Assembly: GCA_905221605.1 (NCBI GenBank)
Contig: CAJNDS010002412.1
Coordinates: forward strand, 1,443,386-1,507,385
Source of the DNA: Symbiodinium natans
Lineage: Eukaryota > Sar > Dinophyceae > Suessiales > Symbiodiniaceae
Reading direction: 5' to 3'
Length of the DNA stretch: 64,000 bases
Shown: piece by piece, positions 17,403 to 30,110 of the stretch
How the letters are laid out: every line of letters starts with the position of its first letter
Numbering within the stretch: the stretch's first letter is position 1
The notes under the pieces: model-generated
What the model was told of the DNA's origin: nothing
Databases searched by the model: none
Seen by the model: only the letters and a program-made list of their open reading frames with translations
Made by a program: the position numbers and the translations under genes

Positions 17403-18875
17403 AAATACGACTACTACAATCCCCATGAAAGCACATGAATCCCTAAACCCTCGATTGGGGTTCATGCGGGTACCCAAGGTTCACCTCCAAAAACCTTCTG
17501 CCCGCTGCCCGCCCCCTCGGCGTTTTTGTTGTCTTGAGAAAGGCTCGGTATTGCCCCATCGCTGTATTGTTGTTGGGTTTCGGCTTTCGGGTTTCGGGTT
17601 TAGGTTTAGGGTTTAGGGTTTGGGGTTTAGGGTTTAGGGTTTAGGGTGGTTTCGGGTCTAGGGTTTAGGGGTTATGGGTTAGGGTTTCGGCGGGGGGGCA
17701 GTTGAATTGTGGACCGAGTTTCGTTGCTGAAGCCCTTTATGTAGGCAAAGGGTCTGACAAAAGCCATCACAGCTTCAGGCCATGCTTGCTGGCGAACTTA
17801 GAGCTTCTAGGGTGTAAACCACCGACTGCAGCATGCATCCAGCTCTTGCATGATCACAACCTTAACCCTTTTTTTGTTGAACCCAAAGCGTGAAAAACCT
17901 AAACCCTAAACCCTCTGGGGTAAAGATCCGCTCGGATTTAGGGAGTTTAGGGAGTTTAGGCCACCATACGGGTAGCCAGAATTGCTGGCTTGCACCCTCA
18001 GACTTTCGGGCTGATGCACGACAACCCAATCTGAGGGTTTAGGGTTTAGGGTTTAGGGTTTAGGGTTGAGGGTTTAGGGTTTAGAGTTCAAGCTGAGGTG
18101 GAAGCCATCGCTGGGCGAGGTGGTACTTGGCCCCGGTAGTAACCTCCCAGAAGGTGACGGTGCCGTAGCCCTCGGTCAGGGGATTGATTACACGCTGTGA
18201 GTGCGCGTTGCATAGCGAATCAGATGTCAGCAAACTTAAGTGTAATCTATACCGAGCACCCTACAACTAAACCCTAAGCCCTACACTCGTTTATGAGCAC
18301 TAAACCCTAAACCCTTGCTAGTAGTGGTAGAACTGTTATACCGTTTTGGAGAAATTTGCCCGCGAGATGGCCAGGGCAAGTAGTTGCGAAATCCAGATCT
18401 CGCTGTAGGAAAATTTGCGCAAGCAGTCCCGAAATCCAGATTTCGTTATAAGAAAAATTGCCTGCTATCCGGAGTAATCCAGACCGATAATGGGGAACTT
18501 GGTGCTACGTACAGATGTAAGGTGTAAGTTGTCGTCCGGGGGGCGGTAGTATCCCTACCAACGGGCTGGTTCCAGGATACCCGGGACCCAATGAACTCTA
18601 AATGGGTTTCTGGTTCAGACACCTTACAATAGGAACTACCGAAGTAGAGGGGGTACATGGCCCCAGTTCTTGGGTGCATAAACCTTAATGGGAATAAAAG
18701 GAGTATAGGGGATTATGACCCCCGTTCTTGGGGTCCATTTTGTCTCCGCAAGGCCAACTGCCCTTTGTTCGCCTCGCGGGTCATCACCCAAGTGTGCTCG
18801 GCACCCCCTTCCACGCTGCCTGGCAGTTGCAGTCAAGCTTCCGAGATTTTTGGGGGGGCGGCTCCATCAACTTCC
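17403..18875. other. Gene-free mosaic: degenerate TTTAGGG blocks and palindromic repeats
   Basis: Holds degenerate TTTAGGG blocks at about 17590-17690 and 18034-18084, short CCCTAAA runs near 17895 and 18264, a 43-bp tandem duplication sharing GAAATCCAGAT (18388 and 18431), and relatives of the GGGACC...GGTCC palindromic family at about 18570-18760. No convincing gene. Confidence 0.6.
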
Positions 18876-19002
18876 CCCTAAACCCTAAACCCTAAACCCT
18901 AAACCCTAAACATGACCCTAAACCCTAAACCCTAAACCCTAAACCCTAAAACCTAAAACCTAAACCCTAAACCCTAAACCCTAAACCCTAAACCCTAAAC
19001 CC
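18876..19002 (-). repeat. Interstitial telomeric block, CCCTAAA orientation
   Basis: About 17 heptamers with one interruption (ATGACC) and a few CCTAAAA variants. Confidence 0.95.
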
Positions 19003-19185
19003 AGAGGTGGTTTAGGGATTCAGTGTCTTTGGGCGCTATAGGTCCGGATTCAAGTGGCCCAAAGAAGAGCCCTAAACCCTAAAAACTTGATACTAGAATA
19101 GGGCCCCTTTTTGGGGATCTTTACTATCAGGCGGCCCCTCTTCGTTAGGGCACCCCAAAAGGGACCATACTTTTTGAGAACTCAC

Positions 19186-19296
19186 CATATGGGTGGCTGT
19201 CAAAATTATGATCCCCTTTAGGGTACCCTAAATATTAGGTGCCCTAGTATAATAGTGATCCAAAAAGGGACCATCATTTTGACAACCACCCATATG
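19186..19296. mobile_element. 111-bp palindromic MITE-like element with CATATGGGTGG ends
   Basis: The left end CATATGGGTGGCTGTCAAAA and the right end TTTTGACAACCACCCATATG are inverted repeats over about 28 bp. The interior is AT-rich. The ends resemble those of the CATATGGGG family at 43561, 49385 and 63537. Confidence 0.65.
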
Positions 19297-19608
19297 AACC
19301 CTCGCACTATTCGAGGCCACCTGAGAGGGCAAGATCTCCAGATGTCAAGACAAATTCTCCGACTTCCCAATGCGGTCGCAGGGCTTACTGAACACCTTAC
19401 AAACCCTAAACCCTCAACCCTAAACCCTAGCCGACAACCTTGGGGACTTCAAGCAAACTCCATGAAGTGCCCTTAAACCCTTCGACTGCGCGCGCCACTG
19501 CAATGAGCCGGGCGCCTACGCAGACCCAGGCGTCTTTCTTCAGGCCCTGCAGCGCGCAGCATAAGAGCACTGCATGGTCCTGGCAGTGCTCTGCTGTATG
19601 TTTGTGGT

Positions 19609-19690
19609 TCAGGGTTTAGGGTTTAGGGTTTAGGGTTTAGGGTTTAGGGTTTAGGGTCTAGGGACCCTGGAACCCTAAACCCTTAACCCT
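19609..19690. repeat. Head-to-head telomeric junction
   Basis: About seven TTTAGGG heptamers end in TCTAGGGACCCTGG and are followed within a few bases by CCCTAAACCC. This is the arrangement expected when two telomeric ends have been joined. Confidence 0.75.
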
Positions 19691-20039
19691 AATTATGCTA
19701 TAGGGGCCCTTAATTGGATTAGGGCTTCTTTGCTGGGAGGGGGGTTCTGTCAAGGGTCTGGGTTTAGGGTTTCATAGGGTTTGGTCTAAAAGAAGGGCCG
19801 ATTAGTGAGGATAGGGTTTGCGGGGGGGTTGCTATGGTGTAAGAATAGAAGGGCCATTAAGGGAATATCATTTCTAGTTCTTCCGACCCCTAAACCCTAA
19901 ACCCTAAACCCTAAACCCTAAACCCCCCATATTACTTGTTAGGGCAGAGTCGGAAGGGGTCGATTCGAAGCGATCTTCCATCTCCTGAACGGAGCCGCGG
20001 CGGAGAGCCAGGATCTCAGTAGCATCAGTCAGCTGCAGA

Positions 20040-20216
20040 GGTTTAGGGTTTAGGGTTTAGGGTTTAGGGTTTAGGGTTTAGGGTTTAGGGGCCAACCCGC
20101 GAAAATTCCAGCATGCGAAAGCTCAGGGGAGCATGGCCTCTGTCCCGGCAACCCTGCAACCCTAAACCCTAAACCCTAAACCCTAAACCCTAAACCCTAA
20201 ACCCTAAACCCTAAAC
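20040..20216. repeat. Telomeric blocks in inverted orientation around a 67-bp island
   Basis: TTTAGGG block at 20040-20091, a short unique segment, then a CCCTAAA block at 20158-20216. The whole could fold as a stem with a unique loop. Confidence 0.9.
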
Positions 20217-21395
20217 CTCCACCTCCCAAGCTCCGGGCATCATTGGGTGTCTGCCACAAGTTGATCTGACCGCATGCCCTGACGGAGATGCAAGAGGCTC
20301 ATGTCTCATGACGCGAACAGTCCTGAATAAGACACATGCAGACGCTCCTCTGACTTCCCTTGAAGAATATGCAGCAAGGTTCCGTTTCGTTTTTGTCGTG
20401 GCCAGAGTAAATTTAAAGCTCTAATTTTGGACTTTGCACACTTGCTTGCTAGCCTGGTGTGTCAAAACACCAAGAGCCAAGCCCCAAACACGTTGCGCAG
20501 CACGCATACGCCGAAAGCCCCGCAGAGTCTCGCCGAAGTGAAAACCAGCAGATACAAGGCCCAGCCTCTGGCGCGCAGGCGCATTGTACTCAATGCACCT
20601 CAGGCAGTAGGTGCACTTAAAGCCCCAAAGAGGACGTCTTGGCACGACTTTTGGCCTGGCGCCAGAATTTGAAGGATTTGTTGAAGAGGCTTTTGGTTTG
20701 TTTTGGTATCTTTCTTTCGGCTTTCGTGCATGCATCTTCCTTAGAAGGCAAATGATAGACAAAGCGACAAACTCACTTCGTTTGCCTGTCGTTTTCTCAT
20801 TCAAATACATGAAGCTGTGAACTTGTGAATGCTACTTAACAATGGAATGTCCCGTTCGCACGGCTCACAATCATTGACATATTTGTTTCTCTTGTCTCTT
20901 GCCTTATCTCCATCTATACGTTCGAACTTATACGGGACTAACTGTGCAAAAGGCTTAGCACGAACTGGACGTAGGAAGTGAGTCCATGAGCTCGTATCCT
21001 TACAAGGGGCTGCGTGCCTTACTTCCATGCTAATTGACTGGCCTCAATCCGTTCAGTAATGTGGCAAAGAGCTAGCGACCGGGCGAACACCGCAGAACCA
21101 GCCGAGAAAACCAAATGACCGAACGTGCAAAATAGTTCAATCTTTAGGAAGCGAAAATGGCATGAACATCGGATAGTTTTGAAGCTTTTGGGCAGGGATT
21201 AATGGAATATAGTAGTACAGCATATATGACCCCAATTATAGGGTTCATGTGTCTTTTTTCCAGGGTTGTGGCTTATGAGAACCGGGAGCCCAACATAAAC
21301 CTGAGCTTTCTTTGTCATCTACACTCTCAAATCACCCAAGTAGCCCAATTTGAGGGCGTCTTTTTGGGTAGGTTAGCTCTTAGGGCGTACTGTAT
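20217..21395. other. Telomere-free island, no convincing gene
   Basis: 1.2 kb without telomeric heptamers. The longest frame is 129 codons on the minus strand (20421-20810); it is basic, has no recognisable domain and has no homologue I recognise, so I do not call it a gene. A fragment of the GGTCC palindromic family (with GACCCCAATTATAGGGTTCA) is at about 21200-21265. Confidence 0.5.
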
Positions 21396-23097
21396 GGCTT
21401 AGGGTTTAGGGCTATTGCTACTGGTGAACCTGCAAGATTGTTCTGGACCCGCGGCCTTAATCTGAGCCCCTGCCACAGCCCCGTTTGCGTGCCCTCGTCC
21501 AGAATGTCAACATAGCAGCGGCAACTATCATCCCCAAGTCAGCAATGGTCCATCCTCTTCAAACTCTTCCTAAGTCCTAGAATTGCTCCAGGCAGTATCC
21601 AACCATAGACTATCCTTCCGAAACAATTAATGTCTTTTCAGCACGAAGTATCCCAAAATGATGCCCATTCTAATTTGATACCTACATTGGACCTACATGG
21701 GCTATTATACCCTAAAACCCCTGAACAAGGCCCTTGATAGGGTTGGTCAGGGGATTAGAAGGCCAAATAGCCCATGCTGGAAGGACCCTCCCGAATCCCA
21801 GAAACTATGGCTCAGGCTTGATCCAGTGCATGATGCTCAATGGGGAGCCCTTGGCCGGTTGGGCTTTGCTGGACTGTTGTTGTTGCTTTTCGAGGGCCAC
21901 GTTGAGGGTTTAGGGTTTAGGGTTTCTCTTGTTGGAATGCGCATGGGGAGCAAGCAAAGGCAGGCGACCAGAGAGCAAACGCATGACTCGACACGGGGCG
22001 ACTTTGGTACCCTCCCTTGATGCTTGAAGCGGGTATGCGATCATCAAGTGCCCGAAGCCGAAAAAACCATTTGTAAGCACGAACTTGCAGAACCCTGAGC
22101 CTCAAACCCCGGCTTTGGATATTCCAGCACGGCTGGCAAACCGCATTATGCACTGCCGAACCTCCAGGCCCAAAATACAAAACCCTCTCAGATATCTCTC
22201 AAAAGCCGTCATGGTGTAGTACCCTCTGACCCCGATACATGTACACAATATGAAACAAAGCTACGACAAATAAATAGATACTATCAATGCATTTGTGCAT
22301 ATGTATATAAATAAATTTATATATATATATATATATATGTGTTTTTTGCAAATTCATAGATAAATAAATAAATACAAATATCAATATATATATATATATA
22401 TATGTATATGTACGTCAGAATGTATGCATGTACGCATCCGATGTGAACGGTCCCGCGGCGGGGGGTCCGAGGTCTCAACCAGGTCCGCGGGCAGCGCCAG
22501 GGGGGTGATGAGGCGAGGCAAGGGCAACACCTTGCCCTCCCTGGCAGATTGAGGGTTTAGGGTTTAGGGTTTAGGGTGGTTGGAAGTACTTTTTTAGGGT
22601 TTAAGGATACCCAAATCCTGGTTAAGGAAGGAATTCTAGGATCAGAGTTTGAGGTTGAACGCAGAAAGCCCTTGTGATGGCTCGAGGCTGCGCGTGGAGA
22701 GTTTCGAGGTTGGGGGCCTAAATCCTAAACCCCAAACCCTAAACCCTACTAAACCCTAAACCCTAAACCCTGAACCCCAAAGGGGGGGGGGCCTTCAGGA
22801 AACAGGTGGTCTGCGAATGAAAACGAAAGCACCAGAGCATGGTCAAGGCTTGGCAGAAGCCCGAAAATGACGGCTTCTGCAAGAAACTTGTAACCTGCAA
22901 ACATGGATCTGGACAATCTCACCACGCGACTGCGCAGCAATCACAAAAGCCAACGTGATGTTCTGAAAGTGTGAGCCCAGAGGACGGTCTGAAAGTGTGA
23001 GCCCAAAGTACGAAGAACCGAGCATGTCTAAAATCATGCGGCTTAATGCTAGTACCTTTTCTTCAGGGGCCGTCTGTCGCACTGAACCGTTCACACC
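21396..23097. other. Gene-free mosaic with AT microsatellites
   Basis: Short TTTAGGG blocks at 21401, 21906 and 22553, a CCCTAAA block at 22720-22772, (AT)n tracts at about 22318-22338 and 22384-22402, and one CATGGGCTATT element (21696-21776). No gene recognised. Confidence 0.6.
21696..21776. mobile_element. 81-bp palindromic element, CATGGGCTATT family
   Basis: The ends CATGGGCTATT and AATAGCCCATG are perfect inverted repeats; the inner part ACCCCTGAACAAGG... is also partly palindromic. Close relatives are at 24605-24685, 24761-24840 and 45019-45174. Confidence 0.65.
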
Positions 23098-23201
23098 CCC
23101 CTAAACCCTAAACCCTAAACCCTAAACCCTAAACCCTATAAACCCTAAACCCTAAACCCTAAACCCTAAACCCTAAACCCTAAACCCTAAACCCTAAACC
23201 C
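23098..23201 (-). repeat. Interstitial telomeric block, CCCTAAA orientation
   Basis: About 14 heptamers with one CCCTATAAA nonamer near 23138. Confidence 0.95.
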
Positions 23202-24005
23202 TTCCACTGGGCAGGGCGCGTATTGGTGAAGTTCGCCATCCACCGGCGCTTCGGTGGTGAGTCCGGGAACCAGATCTGATAGGCCTCTCCACTTCTGCGG
23301 GTACATGGGGGTTTACGAACATAGGGACGGTAATGTAGGGTTTAGGGTTTAGGGTGTAGACCCCATAATCGTATGTTTTTAGGACCCCCAGAAGGTAGCC
23401 CGTAATATCGGAAACCCCCCTCTGCTGGTTTTTGTGTCTTGTGCCCGCCTAGCTGGCCCTCTCTCGATGTAGCAGAGGATGCATGTGCAGGATTCGAGTT
23501 GCGGGTTCAAGGCGAGTACCATCCAGAGAACTGGGCCCTTGCAGGGCTTAGGGGTTTGGGGTTTAGGAATTTGGGGTTTTTGGAGTTTAGGCGTTTAGGG
23601 TTTAGGGGAGAAGAAGGGACGGTCTCACTTCGTGGTCAAGGAAAGAAAGACTCGTGGTCGAGTCTTAGTTGAAGATCCCAAGAGGCATCGTTAAGAGTTC
23701 AAAGGGGGTTGAAACGACTATGCTTCACCTTCAGCGTTGGGGCTTCTTCGGTCTTGCCCTGCAAAAAAAAACTTATCATCCCAACCCTCCTAAACCCAAG
23801 CCGAGATTTGAACTTCAGTCGGCCGCGACCGCACAAAAAATGCCCTAAACTCTAAACCCTAAACCCTATAAACCTATAAACCCTAAACCCTAAACCCTAA
23901 ACCCTAAACAGCCCCCTGTGGCTCGCCTCGTTGAGCTCAGTGAAGACCTCATTCCAGCCTGGGGCTGTTTTGCCACGGAGGCGCAGGACTTAGGCTTCCC
24001 AACTT

Positions 24006-24091
24006 AGTTTAGGGTTTAGGGTTTAGGGTTTAGGGTTTAGGGTTTAGGGTTTAGGGTTTAGGGTTTAGGGTTTAGGGTTTAGGGTTTAGGG
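24006..24091 (+). repeat. Interstitial telomeric block, TTTAGGG orientation
   Basis: Twelve essentially perfect heptamers. Confidence 0.96.
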
Positions 24092-24233
24092 CCCATCTTG
24101 GCGCCATTTTTGGCCTCATGAAGCCCTTCGCGGGTCGTACTTATGGCTTGCGAGGAGCCCTGGCCCTTGTAAATCCCTTAAAAAGTTGTGGATATCAAGG
24201 CCTTGAGCTTCGGCGTTTGCCGCCAGGGAACCC

Positions 24234-24327
24234 CCTAAACCCTAAACCCTACACCCTACACCCTACACCCTAAACCCTAAACCCTAGACCCTAGACCCTA
24301 GACCCTAGACCCTAGACCCTAGACCCT
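24234..24327 (-). repeat. Telomeric block with runs of variant heptamers
   Basis: Canonical CCCTAAA, then three CCCTACA in a row, canonical again, then six CCCTAGA in a row. Clustering of identical variants shows local spread by slippage or conversion. Confidence 0.93.
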
Positions 24328-24604
24328 CCCAACGTTCTAAGCCCCCTGCGCCTGTACGCCGGAGCCTGGGCCAAAGCTGTCTGAGGGTGATGGGAACCCT
24401 TAATGCCTTACAAGCATGTATCAAGTTCATGTGTAAATAAAAATGGATAGAATAGGAGGGGTCAGAACAATTACTCTAGTATTCCCGTATGGTGCCTGTA
24501 TATTTTGTCTCACAGCATAGAAACCCCCCAAAACCCCTATTCTAATTACTAAGGCCTATCACAATAAATTCTGTGTATAGCAATTCATACTGCAGACATA
24601 CCTA

Positions 24605-24840
24605 CATGGGCGATTATACCCTATAACCCCTTAGAAAGGCCCTCTATAGGCTTGATCAGGGGATTATATGGCCGAATAGCTCATGCAGACATACGGATCA
24701 CAGCAAGGCCGGAGTCCAGAGAGTTTTCACTGGGGGCGGCGGTTGAGTGAGTCAGACCTACATGGGCTATCATACCCTCAAACCCCTTAAAAAGGCCCTT
24801 TATAGGGTTGGTTAGGGGGATTATAAGGCCTAATAGACCA
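24605..24840. mobile_element. Two adjacent CATGGGC(T)ATT palindromic elements
   Basis: Copies at 24605-24685 (ends CATGGGCGATT / AATAGCTCATG) and 24761-24840 (CATGGGCTATC / CTAATAGACCA). Both contain ACCCCTTA-GAAAGGCCCT and end GGGGATTATA-GGCC, like 21696-21776. Confidence 0.6.
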
Positions 24841-25387
24841 GTTTCTGTGGGATGCGAAGCCGCCAGGTTCCGCACAAACATTTGCTCGCTCGCGATGTCC
24901 TCCTGGTCTTGTTCTGGGAAGCCGCTGCTGAATTCCTGGGCGCGTGAAAGCCCAACGGCCTGGACCTCAACACCCCAACAACATTAAAAACAAAACAACA
25001 AAACAACCTGAACCCCAGTAAACCCTGAAGTCCCAGTTAACGACCGTGCCACACACATGCATGATCTATTCAGCGAACCTACACAGCCTTGTAGCCCCGA
25101 ACAATGAGCAATTCTGACTGATCCCGAGGTCCAACCCTTTTGAGCCCGGGACTAAGCTCCAGGCCCCAAACCCCCAAGCCCTGAACTCAAAACTCCCCAA
25201 ACCCTTGACCATATGCATCTCAAGGCCCCGATACACCCTAAACTCTAAGCATCTCAAGGCCCAGGCGGGTTTGAAGTCAGGAAGGAAATAGCAGTCGAAG
25301 CCTGTCCATGGAGTGGGGAGATCGGGGATGCGTACCGGGCGTTTGGGTAACCTTCCGCCCCTGCCCACCTTTTACAGACGCTTACAA

Positions 25388-25494
25388 TATGTATATAGAG
25401 ATATATATGTATGTATGTGTTATGTACTTATGTATGTATGTATGTATGTATGTATGTATGTATGTATGTATGTATGTATACACATACATACAGA
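25388..25494. repeat. (TATG)n microsatellite
   Basis: About 14 consecutive TATG units preceded and followed by degenerate TA-rich units. Confidence 0.95.
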
Positions 25495-25606
25495 GCTCCT
25501 GTCGGTGGCAAACAGAAGTGGTAGATACACTTGCGATGGCAAGTCCAACGATTCTGCCTCTAGTTGGCACTTGGGTTGCTAGTATTTCCATAATCAGAAG
25601 CAGCTC

Positions 25607-28600
25607 CTAAACCCTAAACCCAAACACCCAAAAACCCTAAACCCATAAAACCCACCCCGCCCCAACATGGACTTAGGCTTCACTAATCGTGGGCGTGGCC
25701 ATCGTGGCCCGCGAAGACCCGTGAACTTTTCTTCTCGTCGGCCCCTCGTACCTGGCAAATCTGAGCTTAAATGATAATATGAAACGGCAATATGGTGGAA
25801 CATTTCTCTCCACAATCATCTGGATTCTCACATAAAGTATAAATTCGAAGAAATAGACTCGGAACAAAACTCGCCGAAGAAGCCAAAAAAAGCCAAGCAT
25901 CCTATACTACCCAAGAGACCTTCTTGAACCCTTACTGAAGATCCAAAAATGCCGAAGGTCGATTCCCCTCCCCGAAGATGCGCTAAAACCCTTGAACCCC
26001 AACCCAAACCCTAAACCCGAAACCCTAAACCCCAACCCTAAACCCTAAACCCTAACAGTGAAAGTCCAGCCGAGGGGCAACAGTGTATTTGAACCTTTGA
26101 GAGGGCAGGATCCCACCCACCGTGTCCTTAGCTGGTTTTAGGGTTTATGGTATTAGGGTTTAGGGTTAGGGGTTAGGTTTATGGTTTTGGGTTTATGGTT
26201 TAGGGTTTAGGGTTTCGGTTTAGGGTTTAGGGTTAGGGTTTAGGGTTAGGTTTTTAGAGGCGCCTTGCGAACCTGAGAAACCCCAAAAGTTGGGATGTTG
26301 TCCTTATACTAACAGTCCTCGATAGGGATTGTCACTATAATTACCCCCTCTTGTAGTCCTATTAGGACTATTCGTATACGTGGAACCCATAAGTCTTACA
26401 CCCCTCTTGCCCAAACCCGAAACCGTGCACGCGGTGGGAGTTTGCTAGTGCAGATGGCGTTTCAGGCTGCGAAAGATGTTGGTTGCCGTGAGAGGTGCAT
26501 CTGACGCTTGTCGAAAACAAACAATCGTGTTTCCCTTAACACTGAACCCAGAAAAGAATCTCCAGAAACCCAACCCCAAGCCCCCATTTACAATGCATCG
26601 CAGGACCTAGCCTTACCCTTACCCATCCTCAACCCCATAAGCTTAAAATTCCACCCTGGAACCTTTCTAACCCCCTATACCCCATTACCCTTCCTATAAC
26701 CTCATTCCACCCTTAAATCCTTAACCTGAAGCCCAAGACTATATTGGCACTCTCAAGCCTGAGCTCTGTAGTCTTGCCCGGAGCCCATGGCTCGACTTCT
26801 TGCGACACATGCTCTCCAGCGGTGCACAACAAACGAAACTATGGTTTTAGGGTTTAGGGTTTATGTTGTAGGCTTAGGCGTAGGCTTAGGTATATCTATC
26901 TATCTGTTTTGTATAGACGTGCCCGTTGGTGCGGAATCTTTTAAGAACAAACATGACATTCACAAGCCCTGAAAGCCCTAAACCCACATAATCCCCCTAA
27001 CCCTAAAATTCCTGAACCCTCGACCCGCAGACCTAAACCCTAAACCCTAAGCCAAACCCTAAAACCCTCACCCTAAACCTAACCTAACCCTAAAAACCCT
27101 ACCTCAAGGAGCCCTTCACGTCTTCGGTCGAAGCGGCATCTTCCGATCTTCCTTAGCGCGCTCTTGCATCTGTGCTCCGTGAGTTCTCGACTTCCTGCAC
27201 AGTGTGAATACATTCGTGGGTTTAGGTTTAGGGTTCAGGTTGGGTTTAGGGTTTAGTTTTATGGTTAGGTTTAGGGTTTAAGGGTTTAGGGTTTAGGTTT
27301 AGGTTTAAGTTTTAGTGTTTAGGTTTATGTTTTTAGGGAGGGTTTAGGGTTTAAGGGTTTAGTGTTTTATGGTTTAGGGTGTAGAGTTTTAGATTTAGGG
27401 TTTCAGGGTTCAGGGTTTAAGGGGCTTGGTTCTGAAGAGTTGGTGGGGGGGGGGGGTCACTATAGTATCAATGCAAAGAGGGGCCATAGGGACTCCGATT
27501 AGTAATTAATTCGAACCTATATTGATCGAACATACAGTATGACAATGCCATCTTCTATATGACTAGACTCTATGCACTCAGAATCAGATTTCTACATGTT
27601 GCTGTGACCTGATGGCTAGGAAATTACCTTAAAACCCTTTGACAACATATTCCTCCATATCATCCTCTCGCAACCCAAACAACTATAAGCACCAGACCCA
27701 CATCCCAAGAGCCTACCTAGAGTCTCTAGACCCAAGAGAAACCTAGGTTCAAAAGGGTTGCCCGATTTTGTTGTAACAAGTAGCATACAGGGGCCCGAAA
27801 CCCTAAAAGAAAAGATAAGGCCTACTCCCGGTCTCCAGGTGGAGTATGGTATACGATACTGTCTTTGGCAGTCGACTCTCACTCTCGCAGGAGGCAGGAA
27901 AGGCATCGTCCACGCTTTCGTCTATACCCCTACTTTTAAAAACGCAAAACAAAAGAACAACAATGATTCTTCTACCGTACTTCTTAGCAATAGTACAGTA
28001 TAGACTACCCTTCAGGCCACCTAATGCCTAGCTTGACTCTTTTGCAACAGGGCTTTGGCCCCTCTCGCCAGCCCTAAACCCCCAAACCTCCAAACTGTGG
28101 TTGACGCTTAGACAGAAGCTGCAGATAGGCAGCAGTCTTTTCCGCGAGGGGCTTTCAATCCCCGACAGATCCCCAAAAGGCGCCGGGTATAATTAATCAG
28201 CCTTGCAACTTTGAAAATGGCAATCTAGGGCCTGAATGATAGAACAGTGCCACTTTGAAAAATGTTGCGAAAGTTTTTACTAACAACTAACAACATGTAT
28301 CTCACAACCCCACACCTGCTTTCACGGAATAAAGCTTTGTGCCAACAGCAGAAGGTATTGAACATAAACCCTAAACCTAAACCCTAACCTAAACCCAACC
28401 CTAAACCCTAAACCTAACCCTAACCATCTGCCAAGGTGCTTGTCTTCAAGGGCATCGGCAGAGCGCCCGCTCCACTTGCACCCCGAAGCGTGTCTGGGGC
28501 AGATGGGATCTGTGCCTTTGTGGCCTACATGACCCCAAAAAGTGTTTAGGGTTTAGGATTAGGGTTTAGGGTTTAGGAATTAGGGTTTAGGGGGTTTCGG

Positions 28601-30056
28601 GGGTGTCTTTTACCTCAATAGGACTTATAGTAGTCAGGTATAATCCCCAATTTTAGGGCTCATTTTTCTCCTCCAATGTTTCGGTTTGTAAGTTAGAAAG
28701 TCCATGTTAAGGATCGTAAGCAGCTTCGACATGTAAAGTTTCCGTACTCGCGCAGCCAGGGGATGAACTTCAGTGTTGGTTTTTGAGTGGGCCGGCTGAG
28801 GGAAAAAAACTCCAACCCCCAAACTTGAACCCCCCCCAATCCCCAGCAACTCCTGCTTCCCTATAGCTGTCTGTATCTGGCACTTTGAGCTCTGCTCCTA
28901 CGTCCTTCTGAGGGCGGGCAAGCACAAAAACCCTACTGCTCGTGAGAGCTACAAGGCCGAGCCAGAAGCGAGCGGTAGTGTACAAAAGCAACCTAAACCC
29001 TAACCCCTAAACCCTAAACCTAAACCCTAAACCATAAACCTAAACCCTAAACCCTAAACCCTAAACCCTAAATCCCTATCCGTGGGTGCACCAAGGAAGC
29101 TGCTTGGCTTGACGGAACCCTGCCTTCTGCAGGTCCAGCTTGTTGGAGCCAAGGAACTCTGTCGGCACCCTGGCGTCCGTGAAACCTAACAACCTTTAGG
29201 GTAGGTTTAATAGGGTTTTATGGTTAGTGTTTAGGGTTTAGGGTTAGGGTTTATAGGGTTCTCGGGTTATAGGGTTTATAGGCTATCGGGTTATTCCGAT
29301 CTGGTTATAGGGTTCTCGGGTTTTATTAGGGTTATAGGTTGTCTGGGTTGCAATTAGTGCTATATGGTTATACGTAGGTTATTAGGGTTATAAGGTTCTA
29401 GGTTTCGGGTTAAGGTTATAGGTTTGGGGTTTTAAGGGTTTGCATCCCCTCTGACGTGCCTGGAATCAGCCCAGCAACCCTAATACAGAAGCGTGCAAGA
29501 CAGAGGCCAACAAAAACCCTAAACCTTCATCCGTCGCGGTCGAATCACCATGGCAGCTCTCGAAATATCGGGTTCCCTTTTTGTGTCTATCCTACCTAGG
29601 AGTTTCTCATCAGACTACGCATGGGCCATGGCAATGGTTTAGATGACATCACTGTAGCCATACATGGCTGCTCGCCTTGGCTCTTTGCTTGGTCCCAATA
29701 TCCAAAGAACATGCCCCTTACCCTAAACCCTAAACCGCCTAACCCCTGAACCCCAAACCCTAAACAACCCTCCAACTACCCCCCCCCCCCCCCCCGTACC
29801 CCAGCAGCGAACACCTTTGCCCAACTTAGTTGCTGAGTTCATATCCCCCCCCCCCCCCCCCCAAAAAAAAAAAAAAAAGTGTACACTTTCAGTTCTATAG
29901 GGGATTCTGGTATCCCAAAAAGTGTAAATGCCACTCTGTCAGCTACTAAGCCAAGCCACGCCGTCCCAATGCCAGATCTCCAACTCAAGGTAGCCTTTGG
30001 ACTTCATCTCCTCATCACATCGGCTGACCTACTTCTTATTCTGTTTCTATGTTCGT
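25607..30056. other. Gene-free mosaic rich in degenerate telomeric blocks
   Basis: CCCTAAA-type blocks at about 25607, 25985-26057, 26960-27100, 28368-28425, 28992-29075 and 29718; degenerate TTTAGGG-type blocks at about 26135-26250, 27215-27420, 28543-28600 and 29195-29440, the last with many GGGTTATAGG variants. A C17 run is at 29779-29795 and a C18A16 run at 29845-29878. No gene recognised. Confidence 0.6.
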
Positions 30057-30110
30057 TAGGGTTTAGGGTTTAGGGTTTAGGGTTTAGGGTTTAGGGTTTA
30101 GGGTTTGGGG
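30057..30110 (+). repeat. Interstitial telomeric block, TTTAGGG orientation
   Basis: Seven perfect heptamers plus a GTTTGGGG terminal variant. Confidence 0.95.

Larger units (their letters stand above)
24328..25606. other. Mosaic island with two CATGGGC elements and a TATG microsatellite
   Basis: Two palindromic elements (24605-24685 and 24761-24840) lie 75 bp apart. A (TATG)n tract covers about 25388-25494. No gene: frames across the microsatellite are low complexity. Confidence 0.6.

Noticed and set aside
17590-17690. True chromosome end
   Set aside because: The telomeric repeats here are short, degenerate and followed by 46 kb of further sequence, so they are interstitial.
20421-20810. 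129-codon minus frame in the telomere-free island
   Set aside because: No recognisable domain or supporting context; left as an unassigned frame.
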